Counted from the stretch's first letter, positions 29,355 to 40,722 are shown. The stretch: DNA of 64,000 bases from Ralstonia pickettii DTP0602 (GCA_000471925.1 CP006668.1:1550001-1614000), one strand, 5' to 3'. Program-made: numbers and translations. Notes: generated by a model not told the origin, from the letters alone.

Positions 29355-29401
29355 GATGTCCTCTCGTTCTTTGGGGTCGCTGTGGTTGCGTCGTATCAGG
29401 T

Positions 29402-30994
<1,593 letters not shown>

Positions 30995-31020
30995 TCAACT
31001 AAAACCCGCCCCCACTGCCC

Positions 31021-31971
31021 ATGTCCTTCCTGCGCGCCCTTACCCTTCGCCAGTTGCAGATCTTCGTCACGGTGGCCAGGCACGGCAGCTTCGTGCGCGC
31101 GGCCGAGGAGTTGCACCTGACCCAGCCGGCGGTCTCGATGCAGGTCAAGCAGCTCGAATCCGTGGTGGGCCTGGCGCTGTTCGAACGGGTCAGGGGGCAG
31201 CTCACGCTGACCGAGCCCGGCGATCGCTTCCTGCACCATGCCTCGCGGATCCTCGGCGAGGTGAGAGACGCGGAGGAAGGACTGCAGGCAGTCAAGGACG
31301 TCGAACAGGGTTCGATCACGATCGGGCTGATCAGCACAGCCAAGTACTTCGCGCCCAAGCTGCTCGCCGGCTTCACCGCGCTGCACCCGGGCGTGGACCT
31401 GCGCATCGCCGAAGGCAATCGTGAAACGCTGCTGCAGCTGCTGCAGGACAATGCGATCGACCTCGCGCTGATGGGCCGTCCGCCGCGCGAGCTGGACGCC
31501 GTGTCGGAGCCCATCGCCGCGCATCCGTACGTGCTGGTGGCCTCGACGCGGCACCCCCTGCACGGCGAGAAGGGATTCGACCTCCAGGAACTCCGTCACG
31601 AGACCTTCCTGCTGCGCGAGCCGGGCTCGGGTACCCGTACGGTGGCGGAGTTCATGTTCAGGGACCACTTGTTCGCGCCGGCCAAGGTGATCACGCTGGG
31701 CAGCAACGAGACCATCAAGCAGGCTGTGATGGCGGGAATGGGCATCAGCCTGTTGTCGCTGCACACCCTGTCGCTGGAACTGCGCACCGGCGAGATCGCG
31801 CTGCTGGACGTGACCGGCACGCCGATCGAGCGCGTCTGGCATGTGGCGCATATGGCAAGCAAACGGCTGTCTCCCGCCGGCGAGAGCTGCCGCGCCTACC
31901 TGCTCGAGCACACCGCGGAGTTCCTGGGGAAGGAATATGCCGGGCTGCTGCCCGGGCGGCGTGTGGCCTGA
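31021..31971 (+). CDS. cbbR: CbbR, LysR-type activator of the cbb operon
   Basis: A 316-residue LysR-type regulator. The N-terminal winged helix (LTLRQLQIFVTVARHGSFVRAAEELHLTQPAVSMQVKQLE, about residues 6-45) binds DNA. The effector domain from about residue 95 includes ITIGLISTAKYFAPKLLAGFTALHPGVDL and LDAVSEPIAAHPYVLVAS, close to CbbR of chemoautotrophs, where metabolites such as phosphoenolpyruvate act as effectors. It is divergent from cbbL with a shared 158-base control region. The length matches CbbR of C. necator (about 317). Confidence 0.94.
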   Translation: MSFLRALTLRQLQIFVTVARHGSFVRAAEELHLTQPAVSMQVKQLESVVGLALFERVRGQLTLTEPGDRFLHHASRILGEVRDAEEGLQAVKDVEQGSITIGLISTAKYFAPKLLAGFTALHPGVDLRIAEGNRETLLQLLQDNAIDLALMGRPPRELDAVSEPIAAHPYVLVASTRHPLHGEKGFDLQELRHETFLLREPGSGTRTVAEFMFRDHLFAPAKVITLGSNETIKQAVMAGMGISLLSLHTLSLELRTGEIALLDVTGTPIERVWHVAHMASKRLSPAGESCRAYLLEHTAEFLGKEYAGLLPGRRVA

Positions 31972-32137
31972 GGCCAAGTGAATTGGTCAGTGTTCGGAAG
32001 CAATCAGCCGCATTGAGTGCGCTTGTGCCAATGGCTTGCCGCTGAGAGTTGACGTTGTCCCCGACCGGCCGTCACGAAATCCTGGTTCCGGAATATTCGT
32101 TCGCGACGGCCGGCCAACAGGCTTGTGCAAGCAGGGT

Positions 32138-33157
32138 TCAATCCAGCGTGATGCCTTCGCGCTGGATCACAGCTGCCCAACTGGAATCCTCCTTCTCAAT
32201 GCGCCTGGCAAAGTTCGCAGGGTCAACCATGACGACCTCGCCCTGCAGGCTCAACGCGGCTCGTGCCTTGCCGTCATCAAGCACGCCACGCGTGATCGAA
32301 TGGAGTCGTTGAACGATCTGCGGCGGCGTGCCGGCCGGAGCAAGCATGCCGATCCAGAACGTCACGTTGAACGGCGTGATCCCGACCTCTTCCAGAGTAG
32401 GCACTTCGGGTAACTGTGTCATTCGCTTCGATGCACTGATCGCGAGCGGCTTCAGCTTCCCTGCCTTGATTTGAGGCAGCGCGGTCCACGTGTCAAATGC
32501 CGCATCCAGCTCGCCACTGACCACTGCCAGCTGCGCCTGCGCAGACGACTTGTACGGAATATGCGTGGTCTTGATCTTCGCCCTGTTGTTCAACATGGCG
32601 AAGCTGAGATGCGCGATATTGCCTGGGCCTGCCGATCCATAGCTGACTTTGCCAGGATATTGCGAGGAAAAACGCACCAGGTCCGTTACCGACCCTACCG
32701 AGTTCTTCTGGGACCATTCAGGATTCGCTACCAGAATGAAGGGTGCCTCCAGAACCAGCGTGACCGGCGTGAAATCCTTCGGCTTGTAGTTGCTTTTCTT
32801 GTAGACCTGATGGTTGATGGTGATGCTGCTGGAGTTCGTCAGCAACAAGGTATACCCATCCGGCGCCGCCCGGGCAGCCTCTGCCACGCCGATCAGTCCA
32901 TTGGCGCCCGCCTTGTTCTCCACGATCACCGGCTGACCCAAGGACTTGCTGAGATGGTCTGAAACAATGCGTGCCACGGTGTCGGTGAATGAACCCGCCG
33001 GGAACGGAACGATCATCCTGACCGGCCTGCTCGGCCAGTTTGCATCCTGGGCCGCGGCCGGACCGGAGATTGCGCAAAGCAAGACGCTTAGTGCCACAGC
33101 AAATCTGAATTTGCCCGCGGATTGAACGCAGCGCGTCGCAAAATTGAGTTCCTTCAT
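32138..33157 (-). CDS. Bug/TctC-family periplasmic solute receptor
   Basis: A 339-residue Bug receptor. The Sec signal has a hydrophobic core at about residues 17-36 (FRFAVALSVLLCAISGPAAAQ). The mature part starts WPSRPVRMIVPFPAGSFTDTVARIVSDHLSK, the diagnostic Bug N-terminus, with KAGANGLIGVAEAARAAPDGYTLLL. Bug proteins bind carboxylates for tripartite tricarboxylate transporters, but no TctA/TctB genes are in the window, so it would have to use components encoded elsewhere. ATG at 33157 follows an AGGAGACGAC site. Last gene of the leftward carboxylase operon, 45 bases past the fused CoA-transferase. Confidence 0.9.
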   Translation of the reverse strand: MKELNFATRCVQSAGKFRFAVALSVLLCAISGPAAAQDANWPSRPVRMIVPFPAGSFTDTVARIVSDHLSKSLGQPVIVENKAGANGLIGVAEAARAAPDGYTLLLTNSSSITINHQVYKKSNYKPKDFTPVTLVLEAPFILVANPEWSQKNSVGSVTDLVRFSSQYPGKVSYGSAGPGNIAHLSFAMLNNRAKIKTTHIPYKSSAQAQLAVVSGELDAAFDTWTALPQIKAGKLKPLAISASKRMTQLPEVPTLEEVGITPFNVTFWIGMLAPAGTPPQIVQRLHSITRGVLDDGKARAALSLQGEVVMVDPANFARRIEKEDSSWAAVIQREGITLD

Positions 33158-33202
33158 GTCGTCTCCTGATTGTCGTTAGTCGTATTCGAAACACAAGCTG
33201 GC

Positions 33203-35674
33203 CTACGGCACCTCTCTCGATTGCCTGGGCTTCGCCGTCTTGCCGGTGATCCCCCGTTGCTCCAGGTCGGCAATCTGCGCAGCGTTCAGCCCCAGCACGC
33301 GAGCCAGCACTTCCTCGTTGTGTTCGCCCAGGGTCGGCGCGACGTTGCGGATCGGCATGGGGTGGATGCCGGTGCGAAACCAGGCGGTGCTGGCCGTGTA
33401 GCGGCCGATGTGGGCGCGCTCGACTTCGCGCCAGAATCCCCGCGCGCGCAGGTGGGGATCCTGCAGGACTTGCGCCATGGTTCGCACCACGCCGGCGGGA
33501 ACGCCGGCCTGTTGCAACAGGCGCATCGCATCGTCCGCGCCCCGATCCACGCACCAGGCGGAGATCGCCGCGTCGATCCTGTCCTGATGCGCACGGCGCC
33601 CCGATGCTCGCGCAAGCAGCGCATCCGCGGCGAGGTCCTCCCTTCCGATCGCACGACACAGCGCAGGCCAATGCGCGTCGGTAACAGTCAGGACGATCCA
33701 CGCGTCCTCGCCCGCGCAGCGGAAGCACCCGTGGGGGGCATGCATCGGATGACGATTGCCCTGGCGAGGGGAGACCGTTCCGCGGACAGACTGCTCCAGG
33801 ATGAACGGCGCCGCCATCGGCAACATGGCCTCCACTTGTGACAGGTTCACATGTCGGCCCGCGCCGGTGGCCTGCTGTTCGAATAGCGCCAACAACATCG
33901 CGGCCCCCGCATTCAAGCCGCCAATCGGATCGCCATAGGCGTACGACGTCATGGCCGGCGGCCCCTGCGGGTGTCCGGTGTGAAGCGGCAGCCCACTGGC
34001 TTGCTCCAGCGTGCCGCCGTAGGCGCGCGTGTTGCTCCACGCGTTCCCCAGCCCGAATGCCGGCATCGACAGCATCACCAGCCGCTTGTTCACGGCCCGC
34101 AGTGCCTCGTAATCCAGGCCCAGCTTCGGCAGGACTTCCGCGGAGTAGTTCTCGATCACCGCATCCGCGCCTTGCACCAGCTGCAGCAGCAACTGCTTTC
34201 CTTCGGGGCGCGTCAGGTCCAGGGTGATCCCCAGCTTGTTGCGGTTCATCAGGTTGAAGTTTGAGTTCTTCTCGTACAGCCGGTCCCGATAGAACGCCTC
34301 CGTGAAGTTGGCGCCGCGCCACCAGTCGGGATAGCCGGTACTCTCGACCTTGATGATTTCCGCGCCAAAATCGGCCAGGGTCCGGGAAGCGAGCGGTCCC
34401 GCCCAACCCATCGTCAGATCGATGACGCGGATCCCTTGCAACGGCAACTGGTCAGTAGATGCTCGCTGGCGCTGCAGACGGGGGCGGTATGCCAGGCCCG
34501 ATGCCCGGTAGAGAACATCATGCGCGCCCTTCGCCGGTGCCGTTCCCCCCAGCAACGGACCGGCCGCATCGAGGCGCAGCGGTACCACAGGGCCTTCGAA
34601 GGTCACGCCGCCTGCAGCGACCTGGACAAACGCGCTACGCTGCCGATGAACGTCCTGCCCGAGCAACTCTTCCATCGTCGGAACGATGACAGTCGGGTGC
34701 TTCTTCGCGCCCAGGATCTCGAACCACTCCTGGGCCGACCGCGACAGGAACGCGCGTTCAAGCAGCGCGTCGATCTCGTCCGCACGGGCCATGCGCTCCT
34801 GGCCGTTGGCGAAGCGAGGGTCGTCAGCCAGCTCCGGTTGCCCGATCGCTTCGCACAGCGCCTTCCACTGCGGCAGCGTGTGCGTGAAGATGCCGATCCA
34901 CCCTGCCGAGGTCCGGTAGATCCCGGCTGGGTGCGTGCCACAGAACCGGTTAACGCCGAGACGCCGAAGCGGATGGCGCTGGTCCGGGACCATGCCGGCT
35001 TCCATTTCGACGACGCTGAGGCTGGCCTCATGCGCACTCAGCACATAGCGACGGCTGCCATCCGTTGCGCCGATCAGGCCCGCAACAGCCGCCGAAAACG
35101 CAATCAGCCCGAATACCACTGCCGTCTGCACGTCGTGCGGCATGTGTGGCGGCCCCTCGACCGGGCCACTGCCATGCACGGCACCGGCGAGGCTCCGGCA
35201 CACGGCTTCCGCGCCTGCATACTGGCTGTAGGGTCCGCTCTCCCCGAACCAGGTAAGTACGACCTCGATCGGCTCGTGCTCCTGCTTGTCGCCGGTACTA
35301 CCGGGCCAGACAGGTTTGGCGGAAATGCCCGCACCTGCTGCCAGCGCCCGCGCATCCAGCACGACATCGCAGGTCCGCGCCAGTTGTGCCAGCCATGCCC
35401 TGTCCTCCGGGCTGTCGCCATCGACCGTGACGCTGCGTTTGTTGGTGTTGAGCCATGCAAAGAGCGCGCTTTCAGGCTGCTCTGCCCCAGGAGCGCAGAC
35501 CATAGGCGGCATCTGCCGCCAGGCGTCACCCGCAGGACTTTCCACCTTGATGACTTCGGCGCCGAAATCGGCGCACAACTTGCCCGCGTACGCAAGTGCC
35601 GGGCCAGTGCCGACCTCCAGCACGCGCAGGCCGCGCAGCGCCAGTCGAGCCGTGTCAGGACCATTCATCGTCAT
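33203..35674 (-). CDS. Tandem fused family III CoA-transferase
   Basis: An 823-residue protein made of two CaiB/BaiF domains: residues about 10-390 (LRGLRVLEVGTGPALAYAGK ... FGAEVIKVESPAGD) and about 415-805 (LQGIRVIDLTMGWAGPLASR ... FGAEIIKVESTGYPD). It probably transfers CoA to a carboxylate that is then carboxylated by the neighbouring biotin enzyme. Oddly, the catalytic Asp position appears altered in both halves: GAEAVCRSLAGAV (Glu) in the first and YGGTLEQASGL (Gly) in the second. The start at 35674 follows AGAGG. The fusion and altered residues resemble pseudo-subunits of heteromeric CoA-transferases. Substrate unknown. Confidence 0.86.
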   Translation of the reverse strand: MTMNGPDTARLALRGLRVLEVGTGPALAYAGKLCADFGAEVIKVESPAGDAWRQMPPMVCAPGAEQPESALFAWLNTNKRSVTVDGDSPEDRAWLAQLARTCDVVLDARALAAGAGISAKPVWPGSTGDKQEHEPIEVVLTWFGESGPYSQYAGAEAVCRSLAGAVHGSGPVEGPPHMPHDVQTAVVFGLIAFSAAVAGLIGATDGSRRYVLSAHEASLSVVEMEAGMVPDQRHPLRRLGVNRFCGTHPAGIYRTSAGWIGIFTHTLPQWKALCEAIGQPELADDPRFANGQERMARADEIDALLERAFLSRSAQEWFEILGAKKHPTVIVPTMEELLGQDVHRQRSAFVQVAAGGVTFEGPVVPLRLDAAGPLLGGTAPAKGAHDVLYRASGLAYRPRLQRQRASTDQLPLQGIRVIDLTMGWAGPLASRTLADFGAEIIKVESTGYPDWWRGANFTEAFYRDRLYEKNSNFNLMNRNKLGITLDLTRPEGKQLLLQLVQGADAVIENYSAEVLPKLGLDYEALRAVNKRLVMLSMPAFGLGNAWSNTRAYGGTLEQASGLPLHTGHPQGPPAMTSYAYGDPIGGLNAGAAMLLALFEQQATGAGRHVNLSQVEAMLPMAAPFILEQSVRGTVSPRQGNRHPMHAPHGCFRCAGEDAWIVLTVTDAHWPALCRAIGREDLAADALLARASGRRAHQDRIDAAISAWCVDRGADDAMRLLQQAGVPAGVVRTMAQVLQDPHLRARGFWREVERAHIGRYTASTAWFRTGIHPMPIRNVAPTLGEHNEEVLARVLGLNAAQIADLEQRGITGKTAKPRQSREVP

Positions 35675-35711
35675 AGGAACCTCTTGTATATGGACTATCC
35701 AGGGCCAGGGT

Positions 35712-38700
35712 TCACCACGCATCGACAAACGAACGGCGCTCCCGGCGGCGTCGGATGTCGGCTGATGCGATCCCCTGGACGATCCACTTCCGCGTCTGCG
35801 CGGGGTCAATCACGGCATCGATCTCCACCGCGGCGGCCGTGCTGATCGCGTGGCCACGCTCGTAGGCGTGGGCAACCAGCTTGTCGAACAGCGCTTTCCG
35901 CTCCGGCCCGTCGGGAATCGCTTCCAGCTCCTTCTTGAAGCCCAGCGTGACGGCACCCTCCAGACCCATCGGACCAAATTCTCCGGTCGGCCACGAAATG
36001 ACGAAATTTGCCGAGCGGAAGCCGCCTCCCGCCATGGCCATAGCGCCAAGGCCATACCCCTTGCGCAGCGTGACGCCCAGCAAGGCAACGCGCAGCTTGG
36101 CGGCCGTGAGGAACATGCGCGACACATGGCGCACCTGCGCGCGAGCCTCAACCTCCGGCCCGACCATGAACCCCGGGGTGTCGATCAGCGAGATGATCGG
36201 CAGTCCGTGCGCGTCGCACAGCTGCATGAAGCGCGCCGCCTTGTCTGCAGCATCGGCATCGATGGCGCCCCCGAGATGATGCGGGTTGTTGGCCATGATC
36301 CCGACCGGCTGCCCCTCCACGCGGGCGAGAGCGGTGTGAATGCCTGCGCCGAAACCACCGCGCAGCATCAGCACGCTGCCGACGTCGGCGATCCCCTCGA
36401 TAGCTTTGCGGGAGTCGTACACGCGCAGCCGGTTCTCGGGCACGACGTGGCGCAAGTCGAGGGGATCCGGTGCGGTCCAGTGCGCCACGCGACCCTGGAA
36501 CATCGACAGGTAGTGCTTCGCCACCTGGACCGCCTGCGCTTCGTTCTCAACGAGGACATCGACCACGCCATTGGCAAATTGCACCGAAGCCGGACCGACG
36601 TCCTCCGGACGGAAGATCCCAAGACCCCCGCCCTCGATCATGGCTGGCCCTGCCATGCCGATATTCGCTGACTTGTCGGCAATGATCACGTCGCAGCAGC
36701 CCAGGAAGGCCGCATTGCCGGCAAAGCAGCGACCCGACACGATGCCGACGACTGGGACATGCCCATTCAGATCGGCAAATGCGGCAAACGACGGTTGATA
36801 CAGGCCGGACACCGAGGGGAAATCCACGTCACCGGGTCGCCCGCCACCGCCTTCGGCAAAGAGCACCAGCGGGAGCTCGTCACGCAGCGCGACTTCCACG
36901 ATGCGGTCGGTCTTGATGTGGTTGCGTTTGCCTTGCGTTCCCGCCAGGACCGTGGCGTCGTAGGCCATCACCGCGCTGCGCGCCTTGTCCTTGCCGACAA
37001 GTTCTCCGTTGATGTCGCCGATGCCGGTAACCAGTCCGTCAGCCGGGGTATTGGCAATCAGGTCTTGCTGGGTACGGCGGGAGGCCTGCGCCGCAACAGC
37101 AAGCGCGCCGTACTCCACGAAGGTATCCGGATCGCACAAGTCCGCGACGTTCTCACGCGCCGTGCGCTGGCCGCGGGAACGGCGCTTCGCTACCGCATCG
37201 GAGCGCCCCTCGTCATACAGGTAGGCATGCCGGTCGAGCACGCGTTGGAGGTCCGCACGGATCGCATGAAGGTCGACGTCCCGGGCGACGTCCGCTGACT
37301 CGCCATTGGCCTCGACCTGCTCCAACACCATCAGGATCTGGCCTTCCCGCGCCAGGGCGCCTGCCTCCAGCCGCAGGTCGATGACACGGCCGCCGCATTC
37401 AGCCGTCACGGCGTGTTCCATCTTCATTGCGTCGAGAACCGCAACCGTCTTCCCCGGCTGGACGATGTCGCCCACATTCACCGAGATCTCGACTACGCGG
37501 CCGGTCAATGGCGCACGGATCGCCACGGCCCCTTCGCCCACGGCCTCCTCGGCATCCGCCAGGCGCGGCGCGCTTACAGTGGCCGCTGGCGCCGCGGCGC
37601 CGAGCAGGGATTCTTGCGCACGCTCGGCCCTTGCAATGTCCTCTGCCGATGCAGTCAGGTCCGGCAAGATCGCTTCGAAGTGCCGTGTGTGGACATCCTG
37701 GCTGAGGAATTCGGCGCGCTGCGTGAGGGCCCGCAACAGGTTAAGGTTGGTCGGTACCCCAACGATCCGGAATTCCGCAAGACTGCGCTGCAGACGCCGC
37801 ACGGCGCCCTCGAACCTAGGCGTCGCACTGGTGACAACCAGCTTTGCCAGCAGCGTGTCAAAGTTGGGCGACGGCTCATACCCGGTGTAGCCGTGCGTGT
37901 CGACACGAACGTCCGGACCTGAAGGCGGGTCGAAGCGTTCCAGGCGCCCCTGGGCCGGGCGTGCAAGGCCCTGCGCGTCGGTCGTTTCCGCATTCACACG
38001 CACCTGGATCGCGTATCCCTTCGGTTGCGGCGGCGAAGCGTGGTTGAGGCCAAGGTCACCCAGGGTCTGCCCTGCGGCAAGCCCGATCTGCAGCGCCACG
38101 AGATCGACGCCGGTGACTTGTTCCGTGATGGTGTGCTCGACCTGCAAGCGGGGATTGGCTTCAATGAAGACAAAATCCTTCTGCGCACCAGACTCGGTTT
38201 CCTCGACCAGGAACTCGAAGGTTCCCAGGCTCAGGTAGTTGACGCGGCGCGCCAGCTTCAGCGCGGCCTTGATGATCTGCTCGCGAAGCTCCGGTCGGAG
38301 TGCCGGGCTGGGAGCGATCTCCACAAGCTTCTGGAAGCGGCGCTGCAAGGTGCAGTCCCGCTCGCCGAGCGCGATGACTCGCGCCCCGTCGCCGGCAATC
38401 TGCACTTCAATGTGGCGCGCCCGGCTGACCAGCCGCTCGGCGTACAGGGCATCGATGCCAAACGCGGAGCTCGCCTCGGAGCGGCAGCGCGCGTAGGCTT
38501 CCGCCAGGTCTTCGCGCCGCCGGACCACGCGCATGCCGCGGCCGCCGCCACCGCCAACGGCCTTGATGACGATGCCGGCTTCGCCTTGCGCATCGAAGAA
38601 GCTGGCGATTTCATCGAGAGACGCTCCGCCCCGCGTTGCCGGCATGGTCGGGACATCGCACTCGGCCGCCAGTTGCAGCGCACTGCCCTTGTCCCCGAAC

Positions 38701-39029
38701 AGGGCAAGGTGCTCTACGGTGGGGCCGACGAACGTGATGCCGGCGTCAATGCACGCCTGGGCAAAATCGGCACGCTCGCTCAGGAAGCCATAGCCTGGGT
38801 GGATTGCATCGCAACCGGATGTTTTTGCCGCGGCAATGATGCCCGCAATGTCGATGTACGCCGGCGGCCCGGCCCCGTCGAGAGCAAGCGCCTCGTCAGC
38901 CAGCATGCGATGCCGCGAACTGGCGTCGTCCTGCGAATAGACCGCGACCGTGCGGATATCCAGGTCGCGTGCGGCGCGTTGGACGCGCAGCGCGATCTCC
39001 CCTCGATTGGCGATCAGCAGTTTTTTCAA
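35712..39029 (-). CDS. Single-chain acyl-CoA carboxylase (BC-BCCP-CT)
   Basis: A 1105-residue biotin-dependent carboxylase with all functions in one chain. Biotin carboxylase spans about 1-450 (LLIANRGEIALRVQRAARDL, GGGGGRGMRVVRR, FIEANPRLQVEHTITEQVTG). The biotin carrier is at about 500-575, with the biotinyl Lys at about 533 in DAMKMEHA. A full carboxyltransferase covers about 590-1105 (KRRSRGQRTARENV, GLVTGIGDINGE, LIDTPGFMVGPEVE, MAMAGGGFRSANFV). The domain order and length recall single-chain long-chain acyl-CoA carboxylase. The acyl-CoA substrate is unknown. Second gene of the sigma-54-linked operon. Confidence 0.9.
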   Translation of the reverse strand: MKKLLIANRGEIALRVQRAARDLDIRTVAVYSQDDASSRHRMLADEALALDGAGPPAYIDIAGIIAAAKTSGCDAIHPGYGFLSERADFAQACIDAGITFVGPTVEHLALFGDKGSALQLAAECDVPTMPATRGGASLDEIASFFDAQGEAGIVIKAVGGGGGRGMRVVRRREDLAEAYARCRSEASSAFGIDALYAERLVSRARHIEVQIAGDGARVIALGERDCTLQRRFQKLVEIAPSPALRPELREQIIKAALKLARRVNYLSLGTFEFLVEETESGAQKDFVFIEANPRLQVEHTITEQVTGVDLVALQIGLAAGQTLGDLGLNHASPPQPKGYAIQVRVNAETTDAQGLARPAQGRLERFDPPSGPDVRVDTHGYTGYEPSPNFDTLLAKLVVTSATPRFEGAVRRLQRSLAEFRIVGVPTNLNLLRALTQRAEFLSQDVHTRHFEAILPDLTASAEDIARAERAQESLLGAAAPAATVSAPRLADAEEAVGEGAVAIRAPLTGRVVEISVNVGDIVQPGKTVAVLDAMKMEHAVTAECGGRVIDLRLEAGALAREGQILMVLEQVEANGESADVARDVDLHAIRADLQRVLDRHAYLYDEGRSDAVAKRRSRGQRTARENVADLCDPDTFVEYGALAVAAQASRRTQQDLIANTPADGLVTGIGDINGELVGKDKARSAVMAYDATVLAGTQGKRNHIKTDRIVEVALRDELPLVLFAEGGGGRPGDVDFPSVSGLYQPSFAAFADLNGHVPVVGIVSGRCFAGNAAFLGCCDVIIADKSANIGMAGPAMIEGGGLGIFRPEDVGPASVQFANGVVDVLVENEAQAVQVAKHYLSMFQGRVAHWTAPDPLDLRHVVPENRLRVYDSRKAIEGIADVGSVLMLRGGFGAGIHTALARVEGQPVGIMANNPHHLGGAIDADAADKAARFMQLCDAHGLPIISLIDTPGFMVGPEVEARAQVRHVSRMFLTAAKLRVALLGVTLRKGYGLGAMAMAGGGFRSANFVISWPTGEFGPMGLEGAVTLGFKKELEAIPDGPERKALFDKLVAHAYERGHAISTAAAVEIDAVIDPAQTRKWIVQGIASADIRRRRERRSFVDAW

Positions 39030-39064
39030 TTCATGTCTCCTTCGGTTTTCTAAGTCAGAGCCGT

Positions 39065-39088
39065 GCCAGGCCGCGATTGCGGCCTGGC
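39065..39088 (-). repeat. Perfect hairpin between the two carboxylase genes
   Basis: A 10-bp GC-rich stem (39065-39074 with 39079-39088) with a 4-base loop in the 102-base gap between the first carboxyltransferase gene and the large carboxylase gene. It has no T-run. It could end part of the transcripts or set a processing boundary within the operon. Confidence 0.6.
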
Positions 39089-39131
39089 GGCAAGTACTGA
39101 GCAGTGGGGCGGCTTGCGGGCTGTGCAGCGC

Positions 39132-40679
39132 TCAAGGCCGGATGCCGAATCGGCTGATGCCGGTTTCACGCAGCGGTGCCGCCAGATTGGCGAACTCGCA
39201 CAGCAGCGTGCGCGTGTCGCGCGGATCGATGATGTCTTCAATGACGAACGCCTCGGCGCTGCGAAACGGCGACGTCAGGCTGCGCACGCGCTGCTCTATC
39301 TCGGCGTGCTTCTGCACCGGATCGTCGGCGCCTTCAATCTCGGCCTTGTAGGCAACTTCCAGTCCGCCTTCGATCGGCAGCGAGCCCCAGTTGGCCGATG
39401 GCCAGGCATAGCGGAAATTGAACCGCCCCATATGCTGGTGGCCGGCTGCCGCGACGCCATAGGCGCGGCGCAGGATCACCGAACACCACGGCACCGTGCT
39501 CTGGTAGACCGCGGCCAGCGCGCGCACGCCGTAGCGCATGGTGCCTGCCCGCTCGGCTTCCAGGCCGATCTGGAACCCGGCGATATCGACAAGGTTGACC
39601 ACGGGCAGGTGGAAAGCCTGGGCCATGTCGACGAAACGCGTGAATTTCTCCGCGCTCTCGCTGTCCCAGCCGCCACCATGGAAGGACGGATCACTGGCGA
39701 TGACAGCCACCGGCCAGCCATCCAGCCTGGCCATGCCGGTGATAATTGCGCAGCCCCAGTTCATGCCGATCTCGAAGAAGGAATCGGCATCCACCAGTGC
39801 CTGCACGATCGGGCGGATCTTGTAGGTGGCACGGCTGTCGCGCGGAATAGCCGACAGCAGCCATTGGTCGCGACGGGCCGGATCGTCGGCCGGCTCGATC
39901 CGCGGCGGCAGTTCATGGACGGACCCCGGCAGGTAGGACAGGAATCGACGTGCGCGCTCGAAGGCCTCCTGCTCGGTGGCCACCTCGTCGTCCACCACGC
40001 CGTTGCGGGTATGGATCTGGCTGCCTCCCAGTTCGTTCTTGGTCAGGTTCTGGCCAAGGCGCGCAACCACAGACGGACCTTCATTGAACAGTTGCGAAGT
40101 CTCCTTGACCATCACCGAATAATGGCTGGCTGCCACACGCGCCGCCCCCATGCCCGCAACGGATCCGAGCGCCAGGGACACCACCGGCACCACGGACATG
40201 TTCTCCACCACGTGCTGCCAGACCTTCATGGTGGGGATCAGGGTGTGGCCCTTGATCTCGATATTGCGCACCGAGCCGCCACCGCCGGTGCCGTCGACCA
40301 GCCGGATCATCGGCAGGCGCAGATCGTGCGCCATCTTCTCGCCGTGGATCAGCTTGTCGCCCATTGCGCCATCATTGGCACCGCCGCGCACGGTGAAGTC
40401 GTCGCCCACCAGCACAACCGGCCGCCCGCCGACCTGGGCCCGGCCCATCACCAGGTTCGAAGGGACCAGGTCCACCAGCCGCCCGTTGCTGTCATAGCGG
40501 CCACTGCCGGTCAGCCCGCCCACCTCCCGGAACGATCCAGGGTCGGAAATCTCATCGATGCGCTCTCGCACCGTGAGCTTTCCGGCCGCCTTATGGCGCC
40601 CCACTTTGTCTTCGCCTCCCATACGGGCGGCGAGTCGCCGCCGGTAGGCCAGTTCGTCGATTTCGGGTTGCCAGGTCAT
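39132..40679 (-). CDS. Acyl-CoA carboxylase carboxyltransferase subunit
   Basis: A 515-residue carboxyltransferase of the PccB/MccB type with tandem crotonase-like halves. GRHKAAGKLTVRERIDEISDPGSF is the family N-terminus. IRLVDGTGGGGSVRNIEIKG, LALGSVAGMGAARVAASHY, and in the C-terminal half NLVDIAGFQIGLEAERAG and RRAYGVAAAGHQHMG are conserved active-site regions. It may form an alternative complex with the biotinylated single-chain enzyme or have its own substrate, since no separate BC/BCCP gene is present. First gene of the leftward operon, 32 bases after the predicted sigma-54 start site. Confidence 0.9.
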   Translation of the reverse strand: MTWQPEIDELAYRRRLAARMGGEDKVGRHKAAGKLTVRERIDEISDPGSFREVGGLTGSGRYDSNGRLVDLVPSNLVMGRAQVGGRPVVLVGDDFTVRGGANDGAMGDKLIHGEKMAHDLRLPMIRLVDGTGGGGSVRNIEIKGHTLIPTMKVWQHVVENMSVVPVVSLALGSVAGMGAARVAASHYSVMVKETSQLFNEGPSVVARLGQNLTKNELGGSQIHTRNGVVDDEVATEQEAFERARRFLSYLPGSVHELPPRIEPADDPARRDQWLLSAIPRDSRATYKIRPIVQALVDADSFFEIGMNWGCAIITGMARLDGWPVAVIASDPSFHGGGWDSESAEKFTRFVDMAQAFHLPVVNLVDIAGFQIGLEAERAGTMRYGVRALAAVYQSTVPWCSVILRRAYGVAAAGHQHMGRFNFRYAWPSANWGSLPIEGGLEVAYKAEIEGADDPVQKHAEIEQRVRSLTSPFRSAEAFVIEDIIDPRDTRTLLCEFANLAAPLRETGISRFGIRP

Positions 40680-40722
40680 GGTGTTGTCTCGATGTTGACG
40701 GATACATGCTGGCTTCCATACC

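Noticed and set aside
32718..34406. Minus-strand frame of 562 codons overlapping the Bug and CoA-transferase genes
   Set aside because: It is an alternative frame of the same strand; the two real genes have full family motifs and ribosome sites, and this one has none.
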